Shown: positions 8,886 through 18,775 of the stretch, in pieces | Layout of the letters: each line of letters begins with the position of its first letter | How positions within the stretch are numbered: the first letter of the stretch is position 1 | Source of the DNA: Bradyrhizobium sp. CCH5-F6 | GTDB lineage: Bacteria > Pseudomonadota > Alphaproteobacteria > Rhizobiales > Xanthobacteraceae | DNA: 59,540 nucleotides | Direction of reading: 5' to 3' | Assembly (NCBI RefSeq): GCF_001556045.1 | Contig: NZ_LSIC01000053.1 | Location: forward strand, 1-59,540 | Notes under the pieces: generated by a model | The model's input: the letters and a program-made list of their open reading frames with translations, nothing else | Told to the model about the DNA's origin: nothing | Databases searched by the model: none | Made by a program: the position numbers and the translations under genes

Positions 8886-10268
8886 TTATGCCTTTGCCTG
8901 CAAGGCGGCCACAAGGCCCGGCACAAACTTGTTGACCCAGAACATCTTCTTGCTGCCCTTGACAACCACGACGTCGCCTGCCTTCAGCAGGCTCGCGACC
9001 TCGCTCGGCTTCAGCGTGGCGGGATCGTCATGCCAGCCGAGGCCCTTGCCTGATGGCAGCACGTCGAACAGGTGGCGCATCAGGGGCCCGACGCAATAGA
9101 TGCCGTCGATGCCGTCGAGATGCCCGGCGAGGCCGGTGTGATAGCTCGGTGCATCCTCGCCCAGCTCGAGCATGTCGCCGAGAACCGCAATGCGGCGCCC
9201 GCCGCTCACGTTGCGCGCCTGCAGGCTTTGCAGCGCAGCCGCGACGCTGGCCGGATTGCCGTTGAAGCTGTCGTCGATCACGGTGACGCCGCCCACCGCC
9301 TGTTCGACGCCGCGGCCCGTCATGATGCCGACGCGGTCGAGCTTGATCGCCAGCGTCGCGACGTCGAGATGCGCAGCATGGATGGCGGCCAGCGCGGCCA
9401 GCGCGTTGTGGACCCGGTGCGGCGCGCCCGGGGTGAGGCTGAAGGCGATCTCCTTCTTCCCGATCGCAGCCACGACCTGCCAGCTCTCGCCGTGGGGCGC
9501 GTGTGCGACCTCGTGCACCTCGGCATGCTCGCCCCCGAAGCGCACGACCTTGCCCTTCCACTCGGGCGCCTTGATCGCGGAGGGCAGCACCAGCACGCCG
9601 TCCTCGGGCAGACCGAGCGCGACCGACACTTTCTCGCGCCGGATGGCTTCGAGCGAGCCGAGCTTTTCCAGATGCACCGGCTGGACGTTGACGACGAGGG
9701 CGACCGTCGGCCGGGTCAACTCGCTGAGCCGCGCGATCTCGCCCTGCTGGTTCATGCCCATCTCGACGACCCAGAGGCTCGCATCTCGCCTGGCATTGCA
9801 CAGCGTCAGCGGCACGCCCCAGAAATTGTTGAAGCTCGACGGGCTCGCATAGGCGTTCGGATAGGCGGCGAGAAATTCCTTGGTGCTGGTCTTGCCCGCG
9901 CTGCCGGTGAGCCCGATCACCGGTCCGTTGAAGCGGGCGCGGGCGGCGCGCGCGAGGCCCCAGAGGCCGTCGATCAGCGTGTCCTTCACGACGATCTGGG
10001 GAACGCGGATGCCGGCGATCTCGTGCGGCACGATCATCGCGACCGCGCCGGAGGCTTCCGCCTTGTCCGCGAACTCCCAGCCGTCACGCGCGCTGGCGAA
10101 GGCCGAGACGAAGCCGCCGCTCGGCGTGCCGCTCAGCGCGACGAACAGGCTGCCCGGCTTCACGAGGCGGCTGTCCTGGGTGACGAAATCGATCGGCGTA
10201 TCCGGGAATGATCCGGCAACACCAAGCGCACGCGCGACCTCGGCAACCGTCCATATTGGCGCGCTCAT
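8886..10268 (-). CDS. murF: MurF, D-alanyl-D-alanine-adding ligase
   Basis: MurF joins the dipeptide D-Ala-D-Ala to UDP-MurNAc-tripeptide using ATP, completing the cytoplasmic precursor. The 460-residue protein has the N-terminal substrate domain (VTQDSRLVKPGSLFVAL), the ATP loop TGSAGKTSTKE at about 121-131, YASPSSFNNFWGVPLTL, and the C-terminal domain with DDSFNGNPASVAAAL and VLGDMLELGE. Its ATG overlaps the murE stop (ATGA), as is common for murE-murF pairs. Confidence 0.98.
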   Translation of the reverse strand: MSAPIWTVAEVARALGVAGSFPDTPIDFVTQDSRLVKPGSLFVALSGTPSGGFVSAFASARDGWEFADKAEASGAVAMIVPHEIAGIRVPQIVVKDTLIDGLWGLARAARARFNGPVIGLTGSAGKTSTKEFLAAYPNAYASPSSFNNFWGVPLTLCNARRDASLWVVEMGMNQQGEIARLSELTRPTVALVVNVQPVHLEKLGSLEAIRREKVSVALGLPEDGVLVLPSAIKAPEWKGKVVRFGGEHAEVHEVAHAPHGESWQVVAAIGKKEIAFSLTPGAPHRVHNALAALAAIHAAHLDVATLAIKLDRVGIMTGRGVEQAVGGVTVIDDSFNGNPASVAAALQSLQARNVSGGRRIAVLGDMLELGEDAPSYHTGLAGHLDGIDGIYCVGPLMRHLFDVLPSGKGLGWHDDPATLKPSEVASLLKAGDVVVVKGSKKMFWVNKFVPGLVAALQAKA

Positions 10269-11722
10269 GCAACCCTCGATGCTAGTGCGGCGGCAATCGC
10301 CTCGTGATCACTGAAGGGCAGCACCTCGCTGCCGACGATCTGGCCGGTTTCATGGCCCTTGCCGGCGACGAGCAGCGCGTCCCCCTCCTGCAAGTCCTCG
10401 ATCGCCGCGCGGATCGCGGCGGCGCGGTCGCCGATTTCGCGGGCGCCCTTTGCCGTGGCGAGGATCGCGGCGCGGATGGCTTCCGGCTTCTCGCTGCGCG
10501 GATTGTCGTCGGTGACGATGATGCCGTCGGCGTTCTCGGCCGCGATCTCGCCCATGATCGGACGCTTGCCGGCATCGCGGTCGCCGCCGGCGCCGAACAC
10601 GACCACCAGCCTGCGCTTCGCATAAGGCCTCAGCGCCTGGAGCGCCTTCGCCAACGCATCGGGCTTGTGCGCGTAGTCGACGAAGATCGGCGCGCCATTG
10701 CGCTCGCCGACGCGCTCGAGCCGGCCCTTGGCGCCTTCGAGATGTTCGAGACTTGCGAACACATCTGCCGCATCGCTGCCGGTGCCGATCGCAAGGCCGG
10801 CCGACACCAGCGCGTTCTCGATCTGGAACTCGCCGACCAGCGGCAGCCGGATCGAGTAGCGCTTGCCGCGATGTTCGAGCGTCAGCTTTTGCGAGAAACC
10901 TTCGACGGCGGCCTCCGCGAGGCGGATGCCCTCGCCTGCTCCATCGCCGTTGCGACCCAGCGCCATGACGCGCAGGCCGCGCGACTTCGCCGCCTCGATC
11001 GCTTCGGTCGAGCAATCATGATCGGCCGAGATCGCTGCGGCCCCGCCCGGCGGCACCAGCTCGCGGAACAGGCGGAGCTTCGCCGCGAGATAATGCGCTA
11101 CGGTCGGATGATAATCCATGTGGTCGCGCGAGAGATTGGTGAAGCCGCCCGCGGAGACGCGCACGCCGTCGAGGCGATACTGGTCGAGCCCGTGCGATGA
11201 GGCCTCGAAGGCGAGATGCGTGACGCCCTCGCGCGCGATCTCGTCGATCTGCCGGTGCAGCGCGATCGGATCGGGCGTCGTCAGCGAGCCATAAACGGTG
11301 CGTTTGGGCGAGACCAGACCGATGGTGCCGATGCTGGCGGAGGCATGTCCCAGCCGCTCCCAGATCTGACGCGTGAAGGCGGCAACCGAGGTCTTGCCGC
11401 TGGTTCCGGTCACGGCTGCGATCGTGGCGGGCTGCGCGGGAAAGAATCTTGCCGCGGCCAGCGCCAGCATGCGGCGCGGATTGGCAACGGCGATGAACGG
11501 CACCTTGCAGGCAGCCGGCGCCTGGTCGCCGACCACGGCGACTGCGCCAGCCGCAATCGCAGCATCGATGAAGCGCGCGCCATCGGTCTTGCTGCCCGCG
11601 ATGGCAAAGAAGAGATCGCCCGGCTTGACCATGCGGCTGTCGAGCGCAACGCCGCTCACGTCGAGCGCCGCAACAGCGGGTTCGATCGCGGCATCGTTGC
11701 CCAGGAGGTCGCGCAGCTTCAT
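10265..11722 (-). CDS. murE: MurE, UDP-MurNAc-dipeptide:meso-diaminopimelate ligase
   Basis: MurE adds the third stem-peptide residue. The DNPR motif in [15 protein letters not shown] marks the enzyme as specific for meso-diaminopimelate rather than lysine. The ATP loop GTSGKTS is at about 106-112 and the substrate stretch [13 protein letters not shown] follows. The start was placed at ATG 11722 ([10 protein letters not shown]), which gives 485 residues, the usual size. A longer in-frame reading to 11857 would add 45 residues of atypical sequence and would overlap the ftsI end by 56 bases. Confidence 0.97.
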   Translation of the reverse strand: MKLRDLLGNDAAIEPAVAALDVSGVALDSRMVKPGDLFFAIAGSKTDGARFIDAAIAAGAVAVVGDQAPAACKVPFIAVANPRRMLALAAARFFPAQPATIAAVTGTSGKTSVAAFTRQIWERLGHASASIGTIGLVSPKRTVYGSLTTPDPIALHRQIDEIAREGVTHLAFEASSHGLDQYRLDGVRVSAGGFTNLSRDHMDYHPTVAHYLAAKLRLFRELVPPGGAAAISADHDCSTEAIEAAKSRGLRVMALGRNGDGAGEGIRLAEAAVEGFSQKLTLEHRGKRYSIRLPLVGEFQIENALVSAGLAIGTGSDAADVFASLEHLEGAKGRLERVGERNGAPIFVDYAHKPDALAKALQALRPYAKRRLVVVFGAGGDRDAGKRPIMGEIAAENADGIIVTDDNPRSEKPEAIRAAILATAKGAREIGDRAAAIRAAIEDLQEGDALLVAGKGHETGQIVGSEVLPFSDHEAIAAALASRVA

Positions 11723-11801
11723 GGTCTTCCAGTCGACATGCCGGAAAGCCCGATCCCCGGGAAAATCCCGACTCAGCACCGGCAATGGCCTACCCGGTTG
11801 A

Positions 11802-13544
11802 TTACTGGGTTGTCCTGGATGCTGCAAGAATAAGGCGCTCGGACGGCGGCAGGTCAAACCGCGGCTCGATGCCCAGCAGCGGCGCGATCCGCTCGATCAC
11901 CTTGCCGCCGGTCGGCACCGCGTTCCAGCCCGAGGTGATGAAACCATGCGTTTCAGGCAGCGCCTGCGGCTCATCCAGCATGATCAGGACGTGATATTTG
12001 GGATCGTCGCAGGGCAGGACGGCGGTGAAGGAGTTGAGCACGCGCTTCTTGGCATAACGTCCGTTGACGACCTTCTCGGACGTGCCGGTCTTGCCGCCGA
12101 CGTAATAACCTTTGACGTCCGCCTTTCTCGCCGAACCGACTTCGGCATTGAGCCGCATCAGGAACCGCATCTTGTCGCTGGTGTCCGCCTTGATCACGCG
12201 CTTGGCCATCGCCATGGCTTCGGATTCGCTGCGCTTCATGAATGTCGGCGGAATCAGATAGCCGCCGTTCACCAGCGCGTTGATGCCCATCACGGCCTGC
12301 AGCGGTGCCACCGACAGGCCCTGGCCGAACGCTGCGGTGACCGTATTCAGTTCGCTCCAGCGCCGCGGCAGCAGCGGCGCCGCGCTCTCCGGCAATTCGG
12401 TACGCAGCCGCGTCATCTGGCCCATCTTGGCGAGGAACGCCTTGTGCGCCTCGACGCCCTGGTTGAGCGCGATGCGCGCCGCGCCGATGTTGGACGAGTA
12501 GGTGAACACTTCCTTGGTGTTGATGAAGCGGCCGAGCGGATGACTGTCGTGGATCGTGAACTTGCCGTAGTGCAAGTTTCCGCGCGCGTCCCACATCGAG
12601 TTCAGGTTGATCTTGCCGGAATCGAGCCCCATCGCCAGCGTGAACGCCTTGAAGGTCGAGCCCATCTCGTAGACGCCGGTGGTCAGGCGGTTGATGCGAT
12701 CGGGATCGTGCGCTTCCTTCGGATTGTTCGGATCGAAATCCGGCAGCGAGACCATCGCCACGATCTCGCCCGTCTTGACGTTGGAGACAATGCCGGAAGC
12801 GGCCTTGGCGTGGAACTTGTCCTTGGCCTTCAAGAGCTCGTCTCGCAGCGCGTGCTCGACGCGCAGATCGATCGAGAGCTCGATCGGCTTCTGCAGTCGA
12901 TCGGTTGCAAAGCCGGCGCGGTGGAGATCGGCGAGCCCCTGGTTGTCCAGCCACTTCTCGAGGCCGGCGATGCCCTGGTTGTCGATGTTGACGAGACCGA
13001 TGATGTGGGCGACCTCGTTGCCGGTCGGATAGACGCGCTTGTTCTCGCGCAGAAAGCCGATGCCGGGAATGCCGAGCTTGTGGATGGCCTGCTGTTGCGC
13101 GGGCGTGACCTCGCGCTTGAGCCAGGCGAAGCCCTTGCGCGACTTCAGGCGCTCGCGCACCTCGGCCTCGTCGAGGTCGGGAATGGTCGCGGTCAGCAGC
13201 TCGATCGCCTCGTCCTTGTCGATGATGCGGCGCGGCTCGCTGAACAGGCTCGCCGCCTTGACGTCGGTCGCAAGGATCGCGCCGTTGCGGTCGACGATGT
13301 CGGGCCGCGCGGTGGCCACCACCTCCTGCGAGGCCGCCCGCCGCGCGCTGTGGGCGTCGGCGCCGATCGCGAACATCACGAGGCGGCCGCCGATCAGGGC
13401 GTAGACCGCTCCGAAGGCGAGCATCGCAAGGCCAACGCGCGCGCGCGCCTTCGCGGCGCGATCGACGTTGCGCCCGTAGAGCAGGCTGCGGATCAGCCGC
13501 TGCCGCCATGGTTCCGCTGGTTTGGCCGGAGTCGCAGTGCTCAT
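11802..13544 (-). CDS. ftsI: FtsI, septal penicillin-binding protein 3
   Basis: FtsI is the class B transpeptidase that crosslinks septal peptidoglycan with FtsW. The 580-residue protein has a short cytoplasmic tail and one membrane anchor (about residues 37-60). The non-catalytic dimerisation domain ([17 protein letters not shown]) is followed by the transpeptidase motifs: SxxK at 296-299 (GSTFKAF), SxN at 350-352 (YSSNIG) and KTG at 485-487 ([10 protein letters not shown]). All catalytic residues are present. The start overlaps the ftsL stop by four bases (ATGA). Confidence 0.97.
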   Translation of the reverse strand: MSTATPAKPAEPWRQRLIRSLLYGRNVDRAAKARARVGLAMLAFGAVYALIGGRLVMFAIGADAHSARRAASQEVVATARPDIVDRNGAILATDVKAASLFSEPRRIIDKDEAIELLTATIPDLDEAEVRERLKSRKGFAWLKREVTPAQQQAIHKLGIPGIGFLRENKRVYPTGNEVAHIIGLVNIDNQGIAGLEKWLDNQGLADLHRAGFATDRLQKPIELSIDLRVEHALRDELLKAKDKFHAKAASGIVSNVKTGEIVAMVSLPDFDPNNPKEAHDPDRINRLTTGVYEMGSTFKAFTLAMGLDSGKINLNSMWDARGNLHYGKFTIHDSHPLGRFINTKEVFTYSSNIGAARIALNQGVEAHKAFLAKMGQMTRLRTELPESAAPLLPRRWSELNTVTAAFGQGLSVAPLQAVMGINALVNGGYLIPPTFMKRSESEAMAMAKRVIKADTSDKMRFLMRLNAEVGSARKADVKGYYVGGKTGTSEKVVNGRYAKKRVLNSFTAVLPCDDPKYHVLIMLDEPQALPETHGFITSGWNAVPTGGKVIERIAPLLGIEPRFDLPPSERLILAASRTTQ

Positions 13545-13933
13545 TGCTTGTCCTCGGGCTGAGGCACGGAGCCCGTTACGGTATCGGGATCGCTCGCGGC
13601 TTCGATGGCATTGAGCATGGCGCCGATGGGATCGGGCTCGCCCGGCCTGAACATCCGCGGCGGACGCTCCGGCAGGTTCTTCAGCGTGTCATATTGTGTG
13701 CCGTTGACCGGCCTCAGCGACAGATGCCGGTCGGAGAGGCCTTGCAAGCGATGCGGGGCGTCGAGCTTGGCCCACTCGGCCCGCAGTGCCGCGATCGCGT
13801 CGCGCTGCTCGCGGATCTCCGCACGCAGCCGCAGCACCTTCTCGGTGCGCGCGGTGGAGTCCATCTTGATCCGGTAGACATGGGCCGCCGCGAAGATGAG
13901 CGCACCGATGACGAGGAGGTGGATGAAACGCAT
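13541..13933 (-). CDS. ftsL: FtsL-like cell division protein
   Basis: FtsL is a short bitopic protein that forms a coiled coil with FtsB and helps recruit FtsI and FtsW to the septum. The 130-residue product has an N-terminal membrane segment (LLVIGALIFAAAHVY), then a heptad-rich stretch (about residues 28-60: TEKVLRLRAEIREQRDAIAA). The end is proline-rich (ERPPRMFRPGEPDP). FtsL is poorly conserved in sequence; the call rests on size, topology, coiled coil and the position between rsmH (2-bp gap) and ftsI. Confidence 0.9.
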   Translation of the reverse strand: MRFIHLLVIGALIFAAAHVYRIKMDSTARTEKVLRLRAEIREQRDAIAALRAEWAKLDAPHRLQGLSDRHLSLRPVNGTQYDTLKNLPERPPRMFRPGEPDPIGAMLNAIEAASDPDTVTGSVPQPEDKQ

Positions 13934-13935
13934 GC

Positions 13936-14925
13936 CTAGCCACCCCTCATCACGTCGGAGAGCTTCGGCCAGGACGGCGGCGCGTCGCCTTGATGTACCG
14001 GCGCCGCGGTGCGCTCGGCAGCACGCAGCTTTGCGGAACGCGCGCGCGGATTGTTCGCGACCTCTTCCTCGCCGGCGACCACCGGCCGCCGCGTCAGAAG
14101 CTGAAAGCTCGGAGCGGCTTGCGCCGTTTCCGGCAGGTGACGCGAGCCGCCGCCGGTCTTGGCGCGCTCGGCGAGGAAAGTCTTGACGATGCGGTCTTCC
14201 AGCGAATGGAACGAGACGACGACGAGGCGGCCGCCGGGCTTGAGCACGCGCTCGGCCGCCGCGAGTGCGGTCTGGAGCTCGTCGAGCTCCTCGTTGACGA
14301 AGATGCGCAGCGCCTGGAACGTCCGCGTCGCCGGGTGAATGTCGCCTGGTTTGGAGCGCACGACCCTGCCGACGAGATCGGCCAGCGCGCGCGTGGTCGT
14401 GAACGGCGTGTCCTTGCGGTCCGCGACGATGGCGCGCGCGATGCGTCGCGAATGTCGCTCCTCGCCGAACAGATAGATGATGTCGGCGAGATCGCCTTCC
14501 GACGCACGCGCGACCACGTCGGCCGCGGTCGGGCCCGTCTGCCCCATTCGCATGTCGAGCGGACCGTCGAGGCGGAAGGAGAAGCCACGGCCGGCCTGAT
14601 CGAGCTGCATCGAGGACACGCCGACATCCATCACGACGCCGTCCACGGCGTCGATGCCCTGCGCCGCGCAGACCTCGGCGAGGTTGGAGAAGCGGTCCTC
14701 GACCAGCGTGAGCCGGCCCTCGGAGCGTTCGACCAGCTCGACGCCGCCGGCAATCGCGGTGCGGTCGCGGTCGATGGCGATGACACGGGTTCCCGGCACC
14801 TCCAGGATCGCGCGGCTATAGCCGCCGGCACCAAAAGTGGCGTCGACATAGACGCCGCCCTCGCGCGGGGCGAGATGGGCGATGGCCTCCCGACCGAGAA
14901 CGGGAATGTGCGGAACCGAGCTCAT
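13936..14925 (-). CDS. rsmH: RsmH (MraW), 16S rRNA m4C1402 methyltransferase
   Basis: RsmH methylates N4 of cytosine 1402 in 16S rRNA. The start at ATG 14925 ([20 protein letters not shown]) gives 329 residues, the family norm; the open frame extends further upstream to 15126 with no family-like sequence. SAM-binding motifs are [17 protein letters not shown] and [11 protein letters not shown]. Family signatures include [23 protein letters not shown] (here split as [12 protein letters not shown] and [10 protein letters not shown]), [18 protein letters not shown] and [13 protein letters not shown]. It is the first dcw gene in the window. No mraZ gene is visible upstream. Confidence 0.97.
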   Translation of the reverse strand: MSSVPHIPVLGREAIAHLAPREGGVYVDATFGAGGYSRAILEVPGTRVIAIDRDRTAIAGGVELVERSEGRLTLVEDRFSNLAEVCAAQGIDAVDGVVMDVGVSSMQLDQAGRGFSFRLDGPLDMRMGQTGPTAADVVARASEGDLADIIYLFGEERHSRRIARAIVADRKDTPFTTTRALADLVGRVVRSKPGDIHPATRTFQALRIFVNEELDELQTALAAAERVLKPGGRLVVVSFHSLEDRIVKTFLAERAKTGGGSRHLPETAQAAPSFQLLTRRPVVAGEEEVANNPRARSAKLRAAERTAAPVHQGDAPPSWPKLSDVMRGG

Positions 14926-15366
14926 GCGCAACGCCTGCCGACCGACCAGCCTGACATCCAAGCGAGATCGGGGTCGAACAAGCCCATGGCGCCTCGAATC
15001 ATTCCGCGTCGCGGCGGTTCCACGACAAAGCCCTCGTCCATCATGGTTACCGAGCCCATTCGTCCCGGGCCACAAACCCAGTGTTCCCAGTGGAATTTGT
15101 CGGGCAGCCATGGGATTTCGAGCCAAAATACGCTTTGGCCGCCTCCGGACGCGGGTCGGCTCTTCATCCCTCAGTAACGGCCCTTAGCGTTAAGAAAGCG
15201 TTGCTCGACTCGATACAAGTCGTAAAGGTGACGAATGGGGTGATGCCTCATCCACACACATCGCCGAAATGCATCCGTTAACCGCGCCACGCGATTGCGT
15301 ACGGTGGACGGTAAAGGAATAGTAAAGAGAAGGGCTTGCCCCACTCTCCGTTCGTTTGAGCTGCTC
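14926..15366. promoter_or_regulatory. Divergent control region between rsmH and the amidase gene
   Basis: This 441-bp stretch must hold the main promoter of the dcw cluster (minus) and that of the amidase (plus). An 81-codon minus-strand frame (15167-14922) ends with a TGA that overlaps the rsmH ATG, but its start has the purine run GAGGG directly against the ATG, which is a poor ribosome site. No clear sigma-70 consensus or mraZ gene was found. Confidence 0.5.
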
Positions 15367-16230
15367 ATGCCCTCCGGTTCGTCCACACCATCGGGATCCG
15401 ATTCGAAGCGTCAACGTGTTATCCCGGTTCCCAAGTCCGTGGCGAGCCTGCGGACGTTCGAGCCCGATTCCTCGACCGTCTCGGACATCATCCCCTCGCC
15501 CAATTACGGCGAGCGCAACAAGGGACGGCAGCCGGACATGATCGTGCTGCACTACACCGGCATGCCCGATGTCGAGGGCGCGCTGGCGCGGCTGTGCACG
15601 GCCGGCACCGAAGTGTCGGCGCATTATGTCGTGCTGGAGGACGGTCGCATCGTGCAATGCGTGCCCGAGGCCAAGCGCGCCTGGCACGCGGGCGTCTCCT
15701 CCTGGGCCGGAGAGGACGACATCAACTCCTGCTCGATCGGCATCGAGATCATCAATCGCGGCCATGACTGGGGCTATCCGGAATTCCCGCTGCGCCAGAT
15801 CGCGGCCGTGATCGCGCTGTGCCGCGGCATCATGCTCCGCCGCAAGGTGCCGGCCCACCGGGTGCTCGGCCATTCCGACGTCGCGCCCGCGCGCAAGAAG
15901 GATCCCGGCGAAAAATTTCCGTGGCATTCGCTGGCCAATTCCGGCGTCGGCCACTGGGTCACGCCCGCCCCGATCGTGCGCGGCGAGACTCTGATGCTCG
16001 GCACCATCAGCGACGCCGTGCTGAGCATGCAGCAGGCGCTCGCCAGGTACGGCTACGGCGTGCCGCTGACCGGCAAATACGACGCCGCGACGATGGAAGT
16101 CGTCACCGCCTTCCAGCGCCACTTCCGCCCGGCGCGGCTCGATGGCGTCGCCGATCATTCGACGCTGTCGACCTTGCAGGCGCTGCTGGCGAGCCTGCCG
16201 GCGGAAGGGACACCGGCCGCGTCGAAGTGA
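15367..16230 (+). CDS. N-acetylmuramoyl-L-alanine amidase, AmiD type with peptidoglycan-binding domain
   Basis: The 287-residue protein combines an Amidase_2 domain (about residues 50-190) and a C-terminal PG_binding_1 domain (about 210-280). Amidase zinc ligands fit IVLHYTGMPDVEG (His) and HRVLGHSDVAPARKKDPGEKF (His and downstream acidic or lysine site), with SAHYVVLEDGRI between. It cleaves the bond between MurNAc and L-Ala, as in wall recycling or turnover. No signal peptide is seen at ATG 15367, so it may be cytosolic or exported by another route. The frame is open to 15295, but those residues look non-coding. It is divergent from rsmH. Confidence 0.92.
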   Translation: MPSGSSTPSGSDSKRQRVIPVPKSVASLRTFEPDSSTVSDIIPSPNYGERNKGRQPDMIVLHYTGMPDVEGALARLCTAGTEVSAHYVVLEDGRIVQCVPEAKRAWHAGVSSWAGEDDINSCSIGIEIINRGHDWGYPEFPLRQIAAVIALCRGIMLRRKVPAHRVLGHSDVAPARKKDPGEKFPWHSLANSGVGHWVTPAPIVRGETLMLGTISDAVLSMQQALARYGYGVPLTGKYDAATMEVVTAFQRHFRPARLDGVADHSTLSTLQALLASLPAEGTPAASK

Positions 16231-16250
16231 CGGAGCAAGCTCTATCCTCC

Positions 16251-16335
16251 GTCATTGCGAGGAGCTGTTGCGACGAAGCAATCCAGAATCCCTCCGCGGC
16301 GACAGCCTGGATTGCTTCGCTTCGCTCGCAATGAC
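16251..16335. repeat. REP-like palindromic repeat, copy 2
   Basis: This is the second copy of the element at 4392-4475, with the same GTCATTGCGAG ends, inner GAAGCAATCCAG arms and CCCTCCGCGG core. It lies between the convergent ends of the amidase and sigma-factor genes, where its hairpin could end transcription from both sides. Confidence 0.9.
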
Positions 16336-16348
16336 GGGTTGATAGAGC

Positions 16349-17581
16349 CTACCCGATCTCCCTCATCCGTCGCGCATACAAACGCCGCAACGGCTCCAGC
16401 TGTGTCGCCGCAGACGCTGCCTGATACGCCTCGTACGCTTCATCCTTGCGCCCCAACCGCCGCAGCAGATCCGCGCGCACTGCGGGCAGCAGCTCATAGC
16501 CGCGGAGCCCGCCGCGGGCGCTGATCGCATCGACGAGATCGAGGGCACGTGCCGGCCCGTCGACCATCGACACGGCGGCAGCGTGGTTGAGCTCGACCAC
16601 CGGAGAGGGACAGATGCGCAGCAGCACCTCGTAGAGCCCGGCGATCTGAGGCCAGTCGGTCTGTTCAAAGCTCGTCGCACGTGCATGCAGCGCGGCGATC
16701 GCGGCCTGCACGGCATAAGGCTGCGGCCGGCCGGGCAGGCGCAGCGCATCGTCGACGAGGCGCAGGCCCTCCTCGATCTGCGCGCGATCCCACAGCGTGC
16801 GGTCCTGCTCCTCGAGCAGCACGATGTCGCCGGCCGGCGTCTCGCGCCCGGCGCGGCGGGCGTCGTGCAGCAGCATCAGGGCCAGCAGGCCCTTGATGCC
16901 GGTGCGATCCGGAATCAGCCGGTCGAGCAAGCGGCCGAGCCGGATCGCCTCAGCCGCAAGGTCGGGCCGCATCAGGTCCGCGCCCTCGGTCGCGACGTAG
17001 CCCTCCGTGAAGACGAGATAGATCACGGCGAGCACGCCGTCGAGCCGCGGCGCCAGCGCATCGTGCTCAGGCACCTCGTAGGGGATTCCGGCGAGCCTGA
17101 TCTTCTGCTTGGCGCGGACGAGGCGCTGCGCCATCGCCTCCTCGCTGACGAGAAAGGCGCGCGCGACCTGGGCGGCCGACAGCCCGCAGACGGTGCGCAG
17201 CGTCAGCGCGACCTGGACTTCCGGCGCGAACGCCGGATGGCAACAGGTGAAGATCAGTCGCAGCACGTCGTCGTCGAGTATCAAGGGCGGCTCGTCGGCC
17301 TTTTGCGCGTTCAACTCGATCTCGTGCACGAGCGCCTGCTGCTTGCCGCGGAAGACCGCCTGGCGGCGAACCCGGTCGATCGCCTTGTTCCTGGCGACAT
17401 TGACCAGCCAGGCGCGCGGATTGTCGGGCAGACCGCACGCCGCCCAGCGTTCCACCGCGACGGCAAAAGCGTCTTGAAGCGCGTCCTCGGCCAGATCGAA
17501 ATCGCCGACGAGGCGGATCAGCGTGGCCAGCGCCCGCCCCGCCTCGTCGCGAAAGATCTTGTCGATCTCCGAAAGGGTCAT
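16349..17581 (-). CDS. ECF42-type RNA polymerase sigma factor with C-terminal helical extension
   Basis: The 410-residue protein has sigma region 2 near the N-terminus ([36 protein letters not shown]) and region 4 at about 125-175 ([34 protein letters not shown]). A long C-terminal part follows (about 190-410) with TPR-like helices ([38 protein letters not shown]). This layout and the DGPF gene 22 bp upstream define the ECF42 group, which lacks a classic anti-sigma gene and is thought to be controlled through the C-terminal extension. The signal is unknown. Confidence 0.93.
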   Translation of the reverse strand: MTLSEIDKIFRDEAGRALATLIRLVGDFDLAEDALQDAFAVAVERWAACGLPDNPRAWLVNVARNKAIDRVRRQAVFRGKQQALVHEIELNAQKADEPPLILDDDVLRLIFTCCHPAFAPEVQVALTLRTVCGLSAAQVARAFLVSEEAMAQRLVRAKQKIRLAGIPYEVPEHDALAPRLDGVLAVIYLVFTEGYVATEGADLMRPDLAAEAIRLGRLLDRLIPDRTGIKGLLALMLLHDARRAGRETPAGDIVLLEEQDRTLWDRAQIEEGLRLVDDALRLPGRPQPYAVQAAIAALHARATSFEQTDWPQIAGLYEVLLRICPSPVVELNHAAAVSMVDGPARALDLVDAISARGGLRGYELLPAVRADLLRRLGRKDEAYEAYQAASAATQLEPLRRLYARRMREIG

Positions 17582-17603
17582 GCGTCGACGCGCGGCCCGG
17601 CCG

Positions 17604-17957
17604 TCACTTGTCGTGCATCCAGATCGGTCGCACCTCGATTGACCCGAATCGCGCCCCCGGAATGCGGGCCGCGATCTCGATGGCCGCGTCGAGATCCCTC
17701 GCCTCGATCAGATAATAGCCGCTGAGCTGCTCGCGCGTTTCAGCGAACGGACCATCAGTCGTCAAGGCCTTGCCGTCGCGTACCCGCACGGTGGTGGCGG
17801 TCGTCGTCGGCCGCAGCCGGTCGCCGGCCTTGAAGTGGCCGCTCTGAATGATGTCTCGCGTGAAGGTCTGGTATTCGGCCATGATCTTCTCGTCGGTTGC
17901 CGGGGCGATCTTGGCGTACTCGACTTCGTTCAGATAGATCATCAGCAGATATTGCAT
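17604..17957 (-). CDS. DGPF/YCII-family protein paired with the ECF sigma factor
   Basis: The 117-residue protein has the name-giving motif [20 protein letters not shown] in its second half and the start [17 protein letters not shown], typical of DGPF proteins with a YCII-like dimeric alpha-beta fold. The start at 17957 is preceded by AGGAG at good spacing; a longer frame to 18017 is rejected. DGPF proteins are the usual targets of ECF42 sigma factors; their biochemical role is not settled. It is cotranscribed with the sigma gene. Confidence 0.93.
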   Translation of the reverse strand: MQYLLMIYLNEVEYAKIAPATDEKIMAEYQTFTRDIIQSGHFKAGDRLRPTTTATTVRVRDGKALTTDGPFAETREQLSGYYLIEARDLDAAIEIAARIPGARFGSIEVRPIWMHDK

Positions 17958-17996
17958 TGCTTCACTCCTGTTGTTCGGCTGGATCGCCGACATCCA

Positions 17997-18023
17997 GTCG
18001 AACGGGGCACGCTCCAAACGACA
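17997..18023 (-). promoter_or_regulatory. Candidate ECF42-type promoter of the DGPF-sigma operon
   Basis: On the minus strand a TGTCGT hexamer (18023-18018) is followed after 17 bases by CGAC (18000-17997), about 40 bases before the DGPF start codon. From memory, ECF42 targets carry TGTCGA at -35 and CGA/TC at -10, so this fits with one -35 mismatch and suggests autoregulation. Confidence 0.65.
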
Positions 18024-18071
18024 TCGCAGGATAAATTGTTTTCGGCCGACGGTGTGCGTCGCGATATCGGC

Positions 18072-18100
18072 TTGACGAAACCGTCACAAATGGCCCATGC
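18072..18100 (+). promoter_or_regulatory. Possible promoter of rnpB
   Basis: TTGACG at 18072-18077 is placed like a -35 box, with the -10 position falling near 18095-18100 (CCATGC, a poor match). The predicted transcript start about seven bases later agrees with the 5' end of RNase P RNA. Confidence 0.45.
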
Positions 18101-18107
18101 GTAGGCC

Positions 18108-18588
18108 GTCAGTCGGCCGGACGGCCGCTCCGGCAGGGGCCGAAAGGCCGCCGGGGAGGAAAGTCCGGGCTCCCTTGACATGCGGTGCCGGATAACGTCC
18201 GGCGGGGGTGACCCCAGGGAAAGTGCCACAGAGAACGAACCGCCCGCCGTCGCCCCTTACGGGGCTATGGCGTGACAAGCCCTCGGGCTCGCCACGCCGA
18301 AGCTGCGCAAGCAGCGCAGGCGGGTAAGGGTGAAAAGGTGCGGTAAGAGCGCACCGCGGTTCCGGCAACGGAGCCGGCATGGCAAACCCCACCGGGAGCA
18401 AAACCGAATAGGGGCGGCATAGCGGGCCGTTCGCGAAAGCGATAACGCCGGGGGGCGATGTCAGGCCCGCCGTCCGGGTAGGTTGCTCGAGGCCGTGTGC
18501 AAACACGATCCCAGAGGAATGGCCGTCACGTATCGGTCGCGCAGGCGAACGGTGCCCTACAGAACCCGGCTTACAGGCCGGCTGATAT
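18108..18588 (+). ncRNA. rnpB: RNase P RNA, bacterial class A
   Basis: This is the catalytic RNA that cuts 5' leaders from tRNA precursors. The universal 5' core GAGGAAAGTCCGGGCT is at about 18154-18169, followed by a CCACAGAGA-type element. The 3' core is CCCTACAGAACCCGGCTTAC at 18555-18574. The 5' AGTCGGCC and 3' GGCCGGCT pair as helix P1 with one G-U, which sets the ends within a few bases. Length is near 480, larger than the E. coli RNA, as is usual in Bradyrhizobiaceae-type genomes. Confidence 0.97.
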
Positions 18589-18595
18589 CTTCAAC

Positions 18596-18628
18596 GAGGG
18601 GTTCGATGCTGATCGCATCGAGCCCCTC
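18596..18628 (+). terminator. Hairpin after rnpB
   Basis: GAGGGGTTCGATGC (18596-18609) pairs with GCATCGAGCCCCTC (18615-18628) across a 5-base loop, with one G-U pair, and is followed by ACCATTTTGG. A 14-bp stem just 8 bases after rnpB is a good terminator candidate, although the T tract is short. Confidence 0.7.
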
Positions 18629-18663
18629 ACCATTTTGGGCCGAGCGCGCAGCTATTCACCAGT

Positions 18664-18766
18664 GTCATTCCGGGGCTCGCGAAGCGAGAGCCCGGAATCC
18701 ATCGGGCGGCAGAGAGGGTGGAGAGATGGATTCCGGGTTCGCGACGTCGTCGCGCCCCGGAATGAC
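18664..18766. repeat. Dispersed palindromic repeat between rnpB and the hydrolase gene
   Basis: The ends are inverted (GTCATTCCGGGGC and GCCCCGGAATGAC), with inner arms CCGGAATCCATC and GATGGATTCCGG. The form resembles other intergenic repeats of this genus. It ends 10 bases before the hydrolase stop. Confidence 0.85.
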
Positions 18767-18775
18767 GAGCGAGAG

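Noticed and set aside
15060..15110. TGGG repeats on the minus strand upstream of rsmH, considered as MraZ boxes
   Set aside because: The repeat period is 9 and then irregular, unlike the 10-base period of known MraZ boxes, and no mraZ gene is present.
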